DNA of 64,000 bases, taken from NCBI GenBank assembly GCA_016720465.1, contig JADKKO010000004.1, positions 496,001 through 560,000 on the forward strand, read 5' to 3'. The DNA comes from Holophagaceae bacterium (lineage in GTDB: Bacteria > Acidobacteriota > Holophagae > Holophagales > Holophagaceae). How positions within the stretch are numbered: position 1 is the first letter of the stretch; each line of letters opens with the position of its first letter. Below are positions 32,056-40,706 of this stretch, piece by piece. The notes under the pieces are model-generated. The model was not told the DNA's origin. It searched no databases and saw nothing but the letters and a program-made list of their open reading frames with translations. The translations under genes were made by a program, and so were the position numbers.

Positions 32056-34267
32056 CGGGGGACTCCAGGTCTAACGCAGAGAGCAGTTCTTCAAGCCGGT
32101 AGGCCTTGATCATCTGCCGGAGCTGCTGGGCCAAGGCCGCGTCCTCCACTCGTTCCGCCAGGACCAGGGCCTCGGGCGTGTCGCCGGAGGCCACGGCCTC
32201 GCGGAAGGCGGCGCGCCACTCCGGCTCAAGCCGTGCCAGCCCCTCGAGCGGCGGGCCCGCGGAAGCAGACGGGGTGGGGCTCTCCGCCCGGCGGAGGAAC
32301 CGCACGCCCAGGTAGGTGGTGAGCATCTCGAAAAGGGCCGATTCCCGGAAGGGCTTGCCGAGGAAATCATCGAACCCGTGCTGCTGCACCGAGGCCTTGT
32401 CTAGATCGAACACCGAGGCCGAAATGGCGATCACGGGCGTGCGGGCCAGGCCTTGGGAAGCCTCCAACTCCCTCAGCCTCGCGATGGCCTCGAAGCCGTC
32501 CATCCCAGGCATCCTCAGGTCCATCCAGACGAAATCGGGGCGCTGCTGCGCGAAGACCTCCAGGGCCTGCCGGCCTTCATTGGCGGTATGGACCGCGAAG
32601 CCCACGGATCCGAAGAGCTGGGTCAGCAAATCGCGGTTCTCCTCGCGGTCGTCCACCACCAGCAGTACGAAGGGCTTCTGGCCCGGCTCCATGCCCAGCA
32701 CCTCGCCCTTGCCCTCCAGCTCCATGGCCTGTTCCGCTTCCGGCAGGGCCACCTGGAAGGAAAAGGTGCTGCCGACGTCCAGGCGGCTTTCGGCCGTCAG
32801 ATCGCCGCCCATGAGCCGGACCAGGGCCCGGGAAATGTGCAGGCCCAGGCCCGTGCCCTCGGCGGCCCGCTGGTTGGTCTCCGCCTGGAAGAATTGCTCG
32901 AAGAGCCGCTTCAGATCCGCTTCGGAGATGCCCGGCCCTGTGTCCCGCACCTCGAAGGTGGCCAGGCCCGCGTGGTAGGCGGCGCGCAGGGCCACGAAAC
33001 CCGAATCCGTGAACTTGACGGCGTTGCCGATGAGGTTCACCAGCACCTGCCGCAGCTTGCCCTCGTCCCCCACCAGGTAGTCCGGGAAGCCGGGCTCCAC
33101 ATCCAATTCGAAGCCGATGCCCTTGCCGCTGGCCCGCAGTTCGAACAGGGCCCTCAGCGCATGGAAGAACTGGGCGGTGGAGAAGGGCGCGGGCCGCAGG
33201 GCCAGGCCGCCGGACTCGATCTTGGAGATGGAGAGCACGTCGTTGATGAGCGAGAGCAGGTGCTCCCCCGCATGCAGGATGTGGCGGAGCTGGTCCTGGT
33301 CCTTGGTGGTGCGGTCGGGGTTGCGGTGCATGAGCTGGGCATAGCCGATGATGGCGTTCAGGGGCGTGCGCAGCTCGTGGCTCATGTTCGACAGGAAGGC
33401 GCTCTTGGCCCGGTTGGCGGCCTGGGCCTTGGCCTCGGATTCCCGGAGCATCCGGGCGTCCTTGGCGAGAGCCAACATGGCCTGGCGCAATCGATCGATG
33501 CCGCGGTTCAGCTCCGATGCCATGTCGGCGAATTCGTCCCGGCCCTCCAGCATCACGATGTGCTTCAGGTCGCCGTCGGCGGCGGCGCGCATGCCCGCCA
33601 CGATCTGATTGATCTTCCAGCCCAGGTCCTTGGCGATGAGGCGGCCCAGGATCAGGGCCAGCAGGAAGCCCGCCAGGATGATGGAGATGGCCACGGCCTG
33701 GGCCCGCTTCACGCGCTGGGTCGAGGCTTGGACCTGGTCCCGGCCCGCCATCTCCTGCTGGCGGGAGAGCTGGTTGAGCTGCTCGACGATGGAATCCCGC
33801 ACGGGCACCAGGCTCTGGTCCAGGAAACGGTCCAGGCGCGGCAGATCCTCGGAGTAGAAGAGCACCTCCAGGTAGTCGAGCAGCGGCTCCGCCTGGGCCA
33901 TGAGCCGCTCCGTCTCCTGCACCCGGGCCTCTTGTTCGGCCACCTGGAAGCTGGAGTGGTAGGCGGCCCAGTCCCGTTTGATGTTGGCTCTGGCCTGCCG
34001 GACTTTCTGGAGGCCCTGTTCCGGTGGCAGCGCCCCGCCGCGCACCAGCCGCGCGGTGTTGGCGATGTCCAGCACGTAGGCATCCGAGACCAGCTTCAAC
34101 TGCCGGATGGGCACCATCCGGTTCTCGAAAAGCTGGATGATCTCCTGCCCATCTTCGCGGACGGCATTCACCTGCCAGAGGCTCACGCAGGCCAGCAAGG
34201 CCGCCCCCAAGCCGAAGGCCAGCGAAAGCTTGGTGGAAATGCGCAGTCGGCTGAGGAAGGAACCCAT
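32039..34267 (-). CDS. Membrane hybrid histidine kinase (4HB sensor-HAMP-HisKA-HATPase-REC)
   Basis: 742 residues from ATG 34267. First membrane segment at about 12-32, a helical periplasmic sensor (to about 190, typical four-helix bundle), second segment (IILAGFLLALILGRLIA), HAMP, kinase core (FLSNMSHELRTPLNAIIGYA, NLIGNAVKFTDSG, GTGLGLHISRALV) and a C-terminal receiver (LLVVDDREENRDLL; Asp in WMDLRMPGMDG). The last 80 residues are a helical tail. The downstream receiver-kinase gene overlaps its end. A 420-bp gap with an inverted-repeat element precedes it. Confidence 0.93.
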   Translation of the reverse strand: MGSFLSRLRISTKLSLAFGLGAALLACVSLWQVNAVREDGQEIIQLFENRMVPIRQLKLVSDAYVLDIANTARLVRGGALPPEQGLQKVRQARANIKRDWAAYHSSFQVAEQEARVQETERLMAQAEPLLDYLEVLFYSEDLPRLDRFLDQSLVPVRDSIVEQLNQLSRQQEMAGRDQVQASTQRVKRAQAVAISIILAGFLLALILGRLIAKDLGWKINQIVAGMRAAADGDLKHIVMLEGRDEFADMASELNRGIDRLRQAMLALAKDARMLRESEAKAQAANRAKSAFLSNMSHELRTPLNAIIGYAQLMHRNPDRTTKDQDQLRHILHAGEHLLSLINDVLSISKIESGGLALRPAPFSTAQFFHALRALFELRASGKGIGFELDVEPGFPDYLVGDEGKLRQVLVNLIGNAVKFTDSGFVALRAAYHAGLATFEVRDTGPGISEADLKRLFEQFFQAETNQRAAEGTGLGLHISRALVRLMGGDLTAESRLDVGSTFSFQVALPEAEQAMELEGKGEVLGMEPGQKPFVLLVVDDREENRDLLTQLFGSVGFAVHTANEGRQALEVFAQQRPDFVWMDLRMPGMDGFEAIARLRELEASQGLARTPVIAISASVFDLDKASVQQHGFDDFLGKPFRESALFEMLTTYLGVRFLRRAESPTPSASAGPPLEGLARLEPEWRAAFREAVASGDTPEALVLAERVEDAALAQQLRQMIKAYRLEELLSALDLESPDASAP

Positions 34268-34373
34268 GAGGTCTCGAAGGTGGTAACCCTTTCTAGGCCT
34301 CGAACGTGTGAAAGGCAAGGGGATTTGGATGTGCCGCAGTTTCCACTGCCAGGTTGCGTTTAAAAAAAATCAA

Positions 34374-34582
34374 GAAACCACGGATAAACACGGATTAACA
34401 CAGATGAGAATTCATATGATCAAGATGGAATGTCGCAATCTTGTTGATCCCGTCCAGGAATCGCTTCGCGGGGCGCTCAGCGTCAGCGGGCCGGCGCGGG
34501 ACCCAGGCGAGGGCCACCTGAATTTCATCCGCGAAGCTGGCCCATGCCGAATCCGTGTTAATCCGTGTTCATCTGTGGTTCC
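34374..34582. repeat. Inverted-repeat element (CACGGATTAACA type)
   Basis: Left arm 34374-34406 (GAAACCACGGATAAACACGG, ATTAACACAGATG) and right arm 34551-34582, whose reverse complement begins GGAACCACAGATGAACACGG. Each arm consists of three or four 9-10-base units. The centre (about 140 bp) has further short palindromes (CGCTTCGCGGGGCG) and no ORF. It occupies the gap between the hybrid kinase and modA. Confidence 0.7.
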
Positions 34583-34689
34583 AGGCTTTTAAATGCCAAC
34601 AGATTAAAGCCGGGGTGTGCACGCATCATTGGCTACCGAGAAACCAGATATTCGCCTGTTCGAGCCGGATCGAGCAGAATTCTAGAATC

Positions 34690-35469
34690 GTGCGCAACCG
34701 TCTCCGTTCTCTCGCTCTTGGGCTCGTCGCCTTATTTGTTGGTCTTGGCTTTCCGCTTCATGCCCAAGGCCTCCGCATCGCCGCGGCCTCGGACCTGCGC
34801 TGGGCCTTGGAGGAAGTCAGCACGACCTTCCAGCGGGAGCACCCCGGCAAGGTCGCCATCACCTATGGATCCTCCGGGAATTTTCACTCCCAATTGATGA
34901 ACAAGGCGCCCTTCGATCTCTTCCTGTCGGCAGACGTCAACTACCCCAAGGACCTGGTGGAACGGGGCCTGGGCGTGAGGGATTCGCTCTTCGTCTACGG
35001 CATCGGCCGCGTGGTGCTTTGGGTGCCCAAGGCTTCGCCCATCGCCGTGGAGAGCCTTGGTTTCGCGGCCCTGTCGCAACCATCTGCGAAGAAGATCGCC
35101 CTGGCCAATCCCAAGCACGCGCCCTATGGCCGCGCGGCGGAAGCGGCACTGAAGAAGGCGGGACTGTTGGATGGACTTCGAGGCAAGCTGGTGCTGGGCG
35201 AGAACATTTCGCAAACCGCGCAGTTCGTCCAGTCCGGCGCCGCGGACATCGGCTTCATCGCCCTGTCGCTGGTGATCGCGGGACCCATGAAGGACCAGGG
35301 CCGCTGGTGGCTGGTTCCCGCCGAAGACCACCCCACCATCGAACAGGGCGGCGTGATCCTGGCCTGGGCCGAAGACCCGGCCTATGCGCGGGCCTTCAGG
35401 GAATTCCTGATGAGCCCCCAAGGCACCGCGATCATGAAGAAGTACGGCTTCAGTGCCGGGGGCCAATGA
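34690..35469 (+). CDS. modA: Molybdate ABC transporter substrate-binding protein
   Basis: 259 residues from GTG 34690: signal peptide (SLALGLVALFVGLGFPLHAQ), then IAAASDLRWALEEV, YGSSGNFHSQLMNKAPFDLF, SADVNYPKDL, ANPKHAPYGRAAE and GENISQTAQFVQSGAADIGF, all typical of ModA. It captures molybdate or tungstate in the periplasm. Stop and modB start overlap (ATGA at 35466), forming a modABC operon with 4-base overlaps throughout. No molybdate riboswitch or ModE site was recognised upstream. Confidence 0.95.
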   Translation: MRNRLRSLALGLVALFVGLGFPLHAQGLRIAAASDLRWALEEVSTTFQREHPGKVAITYGSSGNFHSQLMNKAPFDLFLSADVNYPKDLVERGLGVRDSLFVYGIGRVVLWVPKASPIAVESLGFAALSQPSAKKIALANPKHAPYGRAAEAALKKAGLLDGLRGKLVLGENISQTAQFVQSGAADIGFIALSLVIAGPMKDQGRWWLVPAEDHPTIEQGGVILAWAEDPAYARAFREFLMSPQGTAIMKKYGFSAGGQ

Positions 35470-36131
35470 TGGATTGGCAAGCCCTCGCCCTCAGCCTGAA
35501 GCTCTCCCTCGCCACCATGCTGGTGCTGGTGGTCCTCGGGATGCCGATGGCGTATTGGTTGGCGTTTTCCAAGCGAAGATGGAAGCCCGTGATCGAAGCC
35601 ATCGTGGCGTTACCGCTGGTGCTGCCGCCGACGGTGCTGGGCTTCTACGTGCTCATCGCGCTGGGGCCATCGAGCCCTCTAGGTGCGCTCTGCGAGCGGA
35701 TCTTCGGCCATCGCCTGCCCTTCACGTTTTCGGGATTGCTGGTGGCGTCGGTGCTCTACAGCCTGCCCTTCGCGGTGCAGCCCTTCAGCGCGGCCTTCGC
35801 GTCGGTGGACTCCCGCATCCTGGAAGCCTCCGCCTGTTCCGGCGCGGGAAAAATGAAGACCTTCTTCCGGCTGGTGCTGCCGCTCTCCTGGGCGGGCGTG
35901 CTGACGGGCCTGGTGCTCAGCTTCGCGCATACCTTGGGCGAATTCGGCGTGGTGCTGATGGTGGGCGGCAACATTCCGGGCGCCACGCGCACCGTCTCCA
36001 TCGCCATCTACGACCAGGTGCAATCCCTGGATTACACCGCGGCCATGCGCACCTCGGGCCTGCTGCTGGGCATCTCGTTCGTGGTGCTGGTGCTGACCTA
36101 CAGCCTGCGCAAAGTCAGGCTCTTCCCATGA
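35466..36131 (+). CDS. modB: Molybdate ABC transporter permease
   Basis: 221 residues with five or more membrane segments. LPLVLPPTVLGFYVLIALG and the EAA loop EASACSGAGKMKTFFRLVLP identify ModB, which forms the channel for ModA-delivered molybdate and docks on ModC. ATG 35466 and ATG 35469 are both possible. The C-terminus overlaps the modC start by four bases. Confidence 0.95.
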   Translation: MMDWQALALSLKLSLATMLVLVVLGMPMAYWLAFSKRRWKPVIEAIVALPLVLPPTVLGFYVLIALGPSSPLGALCERIFGHRLPFTFSGLLVASVLYSLPFAVQPFSAAFASVDSRILEASACSGAGKMKTFFRLVLPLSWAGVLTGLVLSFAHTLGEFGVVLMVGGNIPGATRTVSIAIYDQVQSLDYTAAMRTSGLLLGISFVVLVLTYSLRKVRLFP

Positions 36132-37222
36132 GCCGAATCTTGGACTGCGCCTTCGAGCGCAGCTTCGCGAATGGCCCGGTGATCAAGGCGGCCTTCACGC
36201 TGTCTATGGATGAACCCAAGGTCACGGTGCTGTTCGGGCCTTCGGGTTCGGGCAAGACCACGCTGCTGCGCTGCCTCGCGGGTCTGGAGCGGCCCGACAA
36301 AGGGTACATCCGCATGGATGGCGATGCCTGGTGCGATGCAACCTCCGGCCTGCATTTGCCACCGCAGAAGCGCGCTTTGGGGTTCGTATTCCAGGACGGC
36401 GCGCTGTTTCCCCACCTGAGCGCCGAAGGCAATCTGGCCTATCCGCTGGCGGGCATCTCGCGCCTGGAGCGCGCCCTCCGCGTGCAGGCCATGGTGGAGC
36501 TGCTGGGCCTCGGCGGGCTGGAACACCGCCGGCCCGGCGAGCTCTCCGGCGGCCAGCGGCAGCGGGTGGCCCTGGGCCGCGCGCTCATCCGGCGGCCGCG
36601 CCTGGTGCTGCTGGACGAACCCCTCTCGGCCCTGGACCGCCCGGCGCGGGAGGCCCTGCGGAACGATCTGCGCCGCGTGTTCCGCGAGATGGCGATCCCC
36701 GTGCTGCTGGTGACCCACGACCGGGACGAAGCCATCCTCCTGGGGGATCAGATGCTGATGATGCAGGATGGCGAGATTCAGCAGGAGGGCCCGCCCGCGG
36801 ACGTCTTCACGCGGCCGCGCACACCCGCCCTGGCCGAAGCCCTGGGCATCGGCACCGTGGTGAAGGCGCGGGTGCTGGGCCGCGAAGGCGGCCTGGTGCG
36901 CCTGCTGGCGGGCACCGCGGAGCTGCTGGCGCCGGATCCCTCCGGCTATCCCCTCGGGGAATGGGTCCACGCCTGCATCCGTGGCGAAGGCGTCGCCGTG
37001 GAGCGGGATATCCACGCGGATTCCTCCCCCCGCAACCGCCTCCGCGCGACCATCACCGGCATGGAACCCAAGGGCCCCCTGGTGCGCCTGCACCTGGATT
37101 GCGGCTTCCCCCTGGAAGCTCTCGTCACCACCTGGGCCTGCGAAGATCTGGCCCTGAAAGAAGGCGACACCGTCCTCGCCATGATCAAGGCCACGGCGAT
37201 CCATTTGATTCCGGTGATGTAG
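36128..37222 (+). CDS. modC: Molybdate ABC transporter ATP-binding protein
   Basis: 364 residues: Walker A FGPSGSGKTTLLRCLAGLE, Q-loop VFQDGALFPHL, signature LSGGQRQRVALGRAL, Walker B LVLLDEPLSALD, H-loop VTHDRDEA, then a C-terminal TOBE/molybdate-binding domain (about 290-364). It energises ModB. The last 55 to 60 codons recur twice downstream (37868-38088 and 40707-40863), each time ending in a GCTAGGC or GTTAGGC motif, so the modC 3' end marks the left boundary of an inserted cassette region. Confidence 0.96.
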   Translation: MSRILDCAFERSFANGPVIKAAFTLSMDEPKVTVLFGPSGSGKTTLLRCLAGLERPDKGYIRMDGDAWCDATSGLHLPPQKRALGFVFQDGALFPHLSAEGNLAYPLAGISRLERALRVQAMVELLGLGGLEHRRPGELSGGQRQRVALGRALIRRPRLVLLDEPLSALDRPAREALRNDLRRVFREMAIPVLLVTHDRDEAILLGDQMLMMQDGEIQQEGPPADVFTRPRTPALAEALGIGTVVKARVLGREGGLVRLLAGTAELLAPDPSGYPLGEWVHACIRGEGVAVERDIHADSSPRNRLRATITGMEPKGPLVRLHLDCGFPLEALVTTWACEDLALKEGDTVLAMIKATAIHLIPVM

Positions 37223-37247
37223 GCCGATTTCCTGCCAATGAAAGCAG

Positions 37248-37269
37248 CTTCGGGGCTAGGCGCCCGAAG
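37248..37269 (+). terminator. Hairpin after modC
   Basis: CTTCGGG (37248-37254) pairs with CCCGAAG (37263-37269) across a GCTAGGCG loop, followed by an AT-rich stretch but no clear U run. It could be a weak terminator for modABC. Its loop contains the GCTAGGC core found at the end of each modC 3' copy, so it may instead be part of a recombination site. Confidence 0.45.
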
Positions 37270-37288
37270 GAATAATTTCTCAGGCTTC

Positions 37289-37316
37289 TTGCGTACTATT
37301 GTAATTGTGATACATT
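37289..37316 (+). promoter_or_regulatory. Possible promoter of the toxin-antitoxin pair
   Basis: TTGCGT (37289-37294), 16 bases, then TACATT (37311-37316) resembles a sigma-70 promoter. It overlaps TGTA/TACA half-sites that could be an antitoxin operator. A GGAGGG ribosome binding site follows at 37324-37329. Confidence 0.35.
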
Positions 37317-37333
37317 AATTGTCGGAGGGCTTC

Positions 37334-37582
37334 ATGCGGCTTGTCTGGGGACAACGCAACCTGGAGAAGATTCAAGCCCACGGCCTGTCTTCGGATGAGG
37401 TCGAATCCGCTTTTGATGCCCAGGATTGGGCCACCAGTGCAAGCGACAAACCTTATCGATTTGTGGGTGAGGGCACGACTTCCTCAGACCGCTTGATCCG
37501 AGTCATTTTCGCTGAAACAGATGATGGGCCTTATCCGATAACAGCCTTTCCCATTCGCATTCGCCAAAGGAGGACCCCATGA
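37334..37582 (+). CDS. Probable BrnT-like toxin of a toxin-antitoxin pair
   Basis: 82 residues from ATG 37334, preceded by GGAGGG. MRLVWGQRNLEKIQAHGLSS, then EVESAFD, and RLIRVIFAETDDGPYPITAF fit the small RelE-fold BrnT/DUF4258-type toxins, although conservation is modest. A TTG five codons upstream is possible but less likely. Its stop overlaps the next start by four bases, as in typical toxin-first modules. It is the first gene in the material inserted behind modC. Confidence 0.6.
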   Translation: MRLVWGQRNLEKIQAHGLSSDEVESAFDAQDWATSASDKPYRFVGEGTTSSDRLIRVIFAETDDGPYPITAFPIRIRQRRTP

Positions 37583-37851
37583 CCACGCGAAAACGCCCCA
37601 CACCGGCCGACCTCGAAGCCAATTTCGAGAAAGAATCCGCCTGGGCTGAAAAGAACTACGGCCCTCAAGTTATGGGCCGCCTCACCCGGCCTGGCCGCCC
37701 ACCCAAGGGTGTTTCCATCGAACCCACCCAACCGCACTCTCTAAGGGTGCAGGACAGTGTTTGGCAGTCCCTCACCAGCAAGGCGAAAGCTGCTGGGATT
37801 TCGGTCAACCAGGCCGCTCAGCTTGCTCTGATCGAATGGGCTAAAAAGTGA
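37579..37851 (+). CDS. Probable antitoxin (ribbon-helix-helix type)
   Basis: 90 residues, basic N-terminus, and a C-terminal SLRVQDSVWQSLTSKAKAAG then ISVNQAAQLALIEWAKK that matches the helix-turn of CopG/HicB/BrnA-type ribbon-helix-helix proteins. Expected to neutralise the upstream toxin and repress the promoter. Coupled to it by an ATGA overlap. Seventeen bases after its stop a diverged copy of the modC 3' end begins. Confidence 0.65.
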   Translation: MTTRKRPTPADLEANFEKESAWAEKNYGPQVMGRLTRPGRPPKGVSIEPTQPHSLRVQDSVWQSLTSKAKAAGISVNQAAQLALIEWAKK

Positions 37852-37867
37852 ACCGACAAAGCCGCCT

Positions 37868-38088
37868 CGTGACGATCTACCGGCCTGGAGCCCAAGGGCC
37901 CGCTGGTGCGCCTGCACCTGGACTGCGGCTTCCCCCTCGAAGCCCTCGTCACCACCTGGGCCTGCGAGGATTTGGCCTTGAAAGAAGGCGACTCCGTCCT
38001 CGCCATGATCAAGGCCACGGCGATCCATCTCATCCCGGTGATGTAGGCCGATGTTCAGATGCCGAGCGCATAATTCTGGGCTAGGCGC
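37868..38088 (+). repeat. Second copy of the modC 3' end (no 5' part)
   Basis: Matches modC from about 37045 to its stop and a further 40 bases. Over the last 53 codons it differs from modC by about a dozen bases but only two amino acids (Met to Leu, Thr to Ser), so most changes are synonymous. It ends with GGGCTAGGCGC. The pattern is what is expected if this end came from another strain's functional modC, not from a recent tandem copy. Confidence 0.85.
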
Positions 38089-38114
38089 GTGACCAATCTC
38101 CCCGGAGGCGTACG

Positions 38115-38543
38115 ATGGCACTAGATAATCAGATCAATCGCTATCTCGAATCGATACCAGAGCCTAAGCAGTCCGACATGCGGAGGATCCATGGCGCCAT
38201 TCTGGAGATGAATCCAGGTTGCAAACTCTGGTTTCTCGACGGCAAAGACGAAAGCGGCAAGGTCGTGTCCAACCCAAGCATAGGTTATGGCACGCTGAGC
38301 AAAAAATACGCTGATGGGAAAATCAAAGAATTTTATCAAACAGGTATTAGCGCGAACTCAGCGGGTCTGTCGGTCTACGTCATGGGGATTGACGACAAGA
38401 AGTATTTGCAAGAAAAGTACGCGCACGCGATCGGAAAGGCTAGCATCACGGGGTACTGCATCAAGTTCAAGGCGCTCAAGGATATTGACTTGGAAATTCT
38501 AAAGGGTGCGATCCAAGATGGTATGGAACGAACCCGCGCCTAA
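38115..38543 (+). CDS. DUF1801 (YdhG-like) domain protein
   Basis: 142 residues: MALDNQINRYLESIPEPKQS, MRRIHGAILEMNPGCKLWF and YAHAIGKASITGYCIKFKAL fit the DUF1801/YdhG fold, related to iron-binding-like small proteins of unknown role. The stop lies within the first base pairs of an attC-like site, the normal position for an integron cassette gene. Codon use is less GC-rich than in the flanking chromosome. Confidence 0.75.
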   Translation: MALDNQINRYLESIPEPKQSDMRRIHGAILEMNPGCKLWFLDGKDESGKVVSNPSIGYGTLSKKYADGKIKEFYQTGISANSAGLSVYVMGIDDKKYLQEKYAHAIGKASITGYCIKFKALKDIDLEILKGAIQDGMERTRA

Positions 38544-38666
38544 CCCTCCGCTCGCCTCGGATCCAGCCGCAAGCGGCCAGGTCCTTGCGTCCGGGCAACC
38601 CCTTCTCCCGCTCTCTGCCAATCGCTTCAGCCGCGGATGGTCCGGTTAGCTTCATTCGTTTGACGC
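38538..38666. repeat. attC-like integron recombination site A
   Basis: GCCTAAC at 38538 overlaps the stop of the DUF1801 gene, and the partner end is GTTTGACGC at 38658-38666. Between them, CGGATCC..CCGC pairs imperfectly with GCGGATGGTCCG, as expected for a folded attC. About 129 bp. The right core is degenerate compared with GTTRRRY. Confidence 0.7.
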
Positions 38667-38709
38667 CACAATCCACCTTTGGTTTTCGCTCGTAGCCAGG
38701 AGAATCGCC

Positions 38710-39357
38710 ATGTCCAAGCTTCGTGTAGAAAGTTTCACCATCTCACTCGACGGGTTCGGCGCTGGCCCAGACCAAGACATCAACAACCCACTCGGCGTGG
38801 GCGGCACCTCGCTTCATGGCTGGGCCCTCTCCACACGAACATTTCAGAAGAACTTGTTCGGTAGCGATGGCGGAGGAACGGGCATTGATGAAGACTTTGC
38901 CGCTCGAGGCTTTCAGAACATCGGGGCTTGGATTCTCGGCAGGAACATGTTCGGGCCGGTTCGCGGGCCTTGGCCTGATGAGAGCTGGCGGGGCTGGTGG
39001 GGCGAGAACCCGGTCTATCACGTCCCGGTGTTCGTGCTGACCAACCACCCACGCGCACCGCTGGTCATGGAAGGGGGAACGACCTTCCACTTCGTTACGG
39101 AAGGCATTGCCGCCGCCCTGGCGCAGGCTCGCGAAGCTGCCCAAGGCAAGGATGTCCGTCTTGGCGGCGGCGTGAACGTCATTCAACAGTATCTTCGCCA
39201 GCGCCTGATCGACGAGTTGCACATCGCCATTGCGCCTGTCCTGCTTGGCGCTGGTGAAAGACTCTTTGAAGGAACCAACCTTCCTGCCTTGGGCTACGCC
39301 TGTACCCGCCACGAAAGCTCGCCACTCGCCACCCATGTGGTTCTTACCCGGCAGTGA
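38710..39357 (+). CDS. Dihydrofolate reductase family protein (RibD C-terminal fold)
   Basis: 215 residues: MSKLRVESFTISLDGFGAGP, AWILGRNMFGPVRGPW, then VRLGGGVNVIQQYLRQRLID and ELHIAIAPVLLGAGERLF. This is the common stand-alone RibD-C/DHFR-like family, NAD(P)H-dependent reductases of mostly unknown substrate, often found in mobile DNA. The gene lies alone between attC-like sites A and B in the array direction. Confidence 0.88.
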   Translation: MSKLRVESFTISLDGFGAGPDQDINNPLGVGGTSLHGWALSTRTFQKNLFGSDGGGTGIDEDFAARGFQNIGAWILGRNMFGPVRGPWPDESWRGWWGENPVYHVPVFVLTNHPRAPLVMEGGTTFHFVTEGIAAALAQAREAAQGKDVRLGGGVNVIQQYLRQRLIDELHIAIAPVLLGAGERLFEGTNLPALGYACTRHESSPLATHVVLTRQ

Positions 39358-39367
39358 TCACGGTGGC

Positions 39368-39466
39368 GCCTAACCACTCGTTCAACCCGGGCCCAACCGT
39401 GTGCGACTGCCTTCATGCTTTCAACCTTCGGCTCTCGATTGGGCCGGTTAACGTTGTTCGTCAGGC
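39368..39466. repeat. attC-like integron recombination site B
   Basis: GCCTAACCACTCGTTCAACC at the left, and a right half whose reverse complement begins GCCTGACGAACAACGTTAAC. The inner arms CGGGCCCAACCG and CGATTGGGCCGG pair. 99 bp, with a short variable centre. This is the textbook layout of an integron attC (R''-L''-loop-L'-R'). Confidence 0.85.
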
Positions 39467-39531
39467 GGGCGGTCTTCGGCCGATCATGTCCAGCGCAGCG
39501 CCCACGTAGCAACAGGAACACAGCCGATTTC

Positions 39532-40695
39532 ATGAGTAAGCAGAACAAGCCGATGCAGATCACTCCTTTTACGATCCGTGTTCCAGATGAGGTTCTATCC
39601 GACCTCAGGACGCGCATTCAACACACGCGCTGGCCTGGTCAGGCGCCCGGCGCTGCGTGGGCGCAGGGGACCGACCTCGCGTACCTGAAGCGCCTGCTTG
39701 GCTACTGGGCCGACGGTTTCGATTGGCGGGCGCAGGAGCGTCGGCTGAACTCGTTCAAGCACTTTCGCGCTGAGCTTGGCGGGATCCACATTCACTTCGT
39801 CCACGAACGGGCACGGGAGGGGAATGGCATCCCTTTGATCCTGACCCATGGATGGCCCAGCTCCTTTCTCGAACTCCTGCCGCTGGTGCCCCTCTTGACC
39901 GACCCGAAAGCCCACGGCATCGACGGTCCGGCCTTCGACCTCGTCATTCCCTCGCTGCCGGGGTACGGCTTCTCGGAACGGCCGGCCCAGGCAAATTACG
40001 GCACCGTTGCCAGGCTGTGGCATGAGCTCATGCACGGACTCGGCTATGCGCGATATGGGGCCGGAGGCGGAGATTTCGGTGCGGGAGTCGCCACCTACAT
40101 GGCCATCGAGAATCCGGCGCCCATGATCGGCATCCATCTGACCACGATGGAACTCTGGCCGCCAACAGGCGAAGGGACGCGGCCATTGACCGAAGCCGAA
40201 AGCAATTACGTTGCCCACGTGCGCCAATGGGATGAGGTCGAGCGGGGCTATTCCGCCATCCAGTCGACGCGGCCCCAAACACTCGGCTATGCGCTGAACG
40301 ATTCACCTGCCGGGCTCGCGGCTTGGATTCTTGAAAAGTGGCGCGCATGGAGCGACTCCGGCGGCGACCTCGATAGGCACTTTTCACAGGATTTTCTCCT
40401 CACGATGCTCACGCTCTACTGGGTCACGGAGACCATCACCCCCTCGATGCGTGACTACTTCGACAACCGGTGGTTTGGCGCGGACATTCAATCTGGCGAT
40501 CGTGTGCAGGTACCCGCGGGCTTTGCCAACTTCGACAACAACCATGTGTCCGAGGGAAGCCCGCCGCGGGAATGGGCGGAGCGACTGTACGACGTTCGCC
40601 GGTGGACCTCCATGCCGAGCGGCGGGCATTTCGCTGCCGCCGAAGAGCCCGAGCGCCTTGCCCGCGACATCGCAGCCTTCTTTGCGGAGATCTGA
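39532..40695 (+). CDS. Epoxide hydrolase
   Basis: 387 residues: N-terminal epoxide hydrolase domain (ITPFTIRVPDEVLSDLRTRI, W at WPGQ), then an alpha/beta-hydrolase fold with LTHGWPSSFLELLPL (oxyanion HGWP), GAGGGDFGAGVATYMA (nucleophile Asp), two Tyr candidates and a C-terminal SGGHFAAAEEPE (catalytic His). It opens epoxides to diols in the cytoplasm. Carried by the cassette array; eleven bases after its stop begins the third copy of the modC 3' end instead of an attC. Confidence 0.92.
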   Translation: MSKQNKPMQITPFTIRVPDEVLSDLRTRIQHTRWPGQAPGAAWAQGTDLAYLKRLLGYWADGFDWRAQERRLNSFKHFRAELGGIHIHFVHERAREGNGIPLILTHGWPSSFLELLPLVPLLTDPKAHGIDGPAFDLVIPSLPGYGFSERPAQANYGTVARLWHELMHGLGYARYGAGGGDFGAGVATYMAIENPAPMIGIHLTTMELWPPTGEGTRPLTEAESNYVAHVRQWDEVERGYSAIQSTRPQTLGYALNDSPAGLAAWILEKWRAWSDSGGDLDRHFSQDFLLTMLTLYWVTETITPSMRDYFDNRWFGADIQSGDRVQVPAGFANFDNNHVSEGSPPREWAERLYDVRRWTSMPSGGHFAAAEEPERLARDIAAFFAEI

Positions 40696-40706
40696 TTTCG
40701 CGCGCG

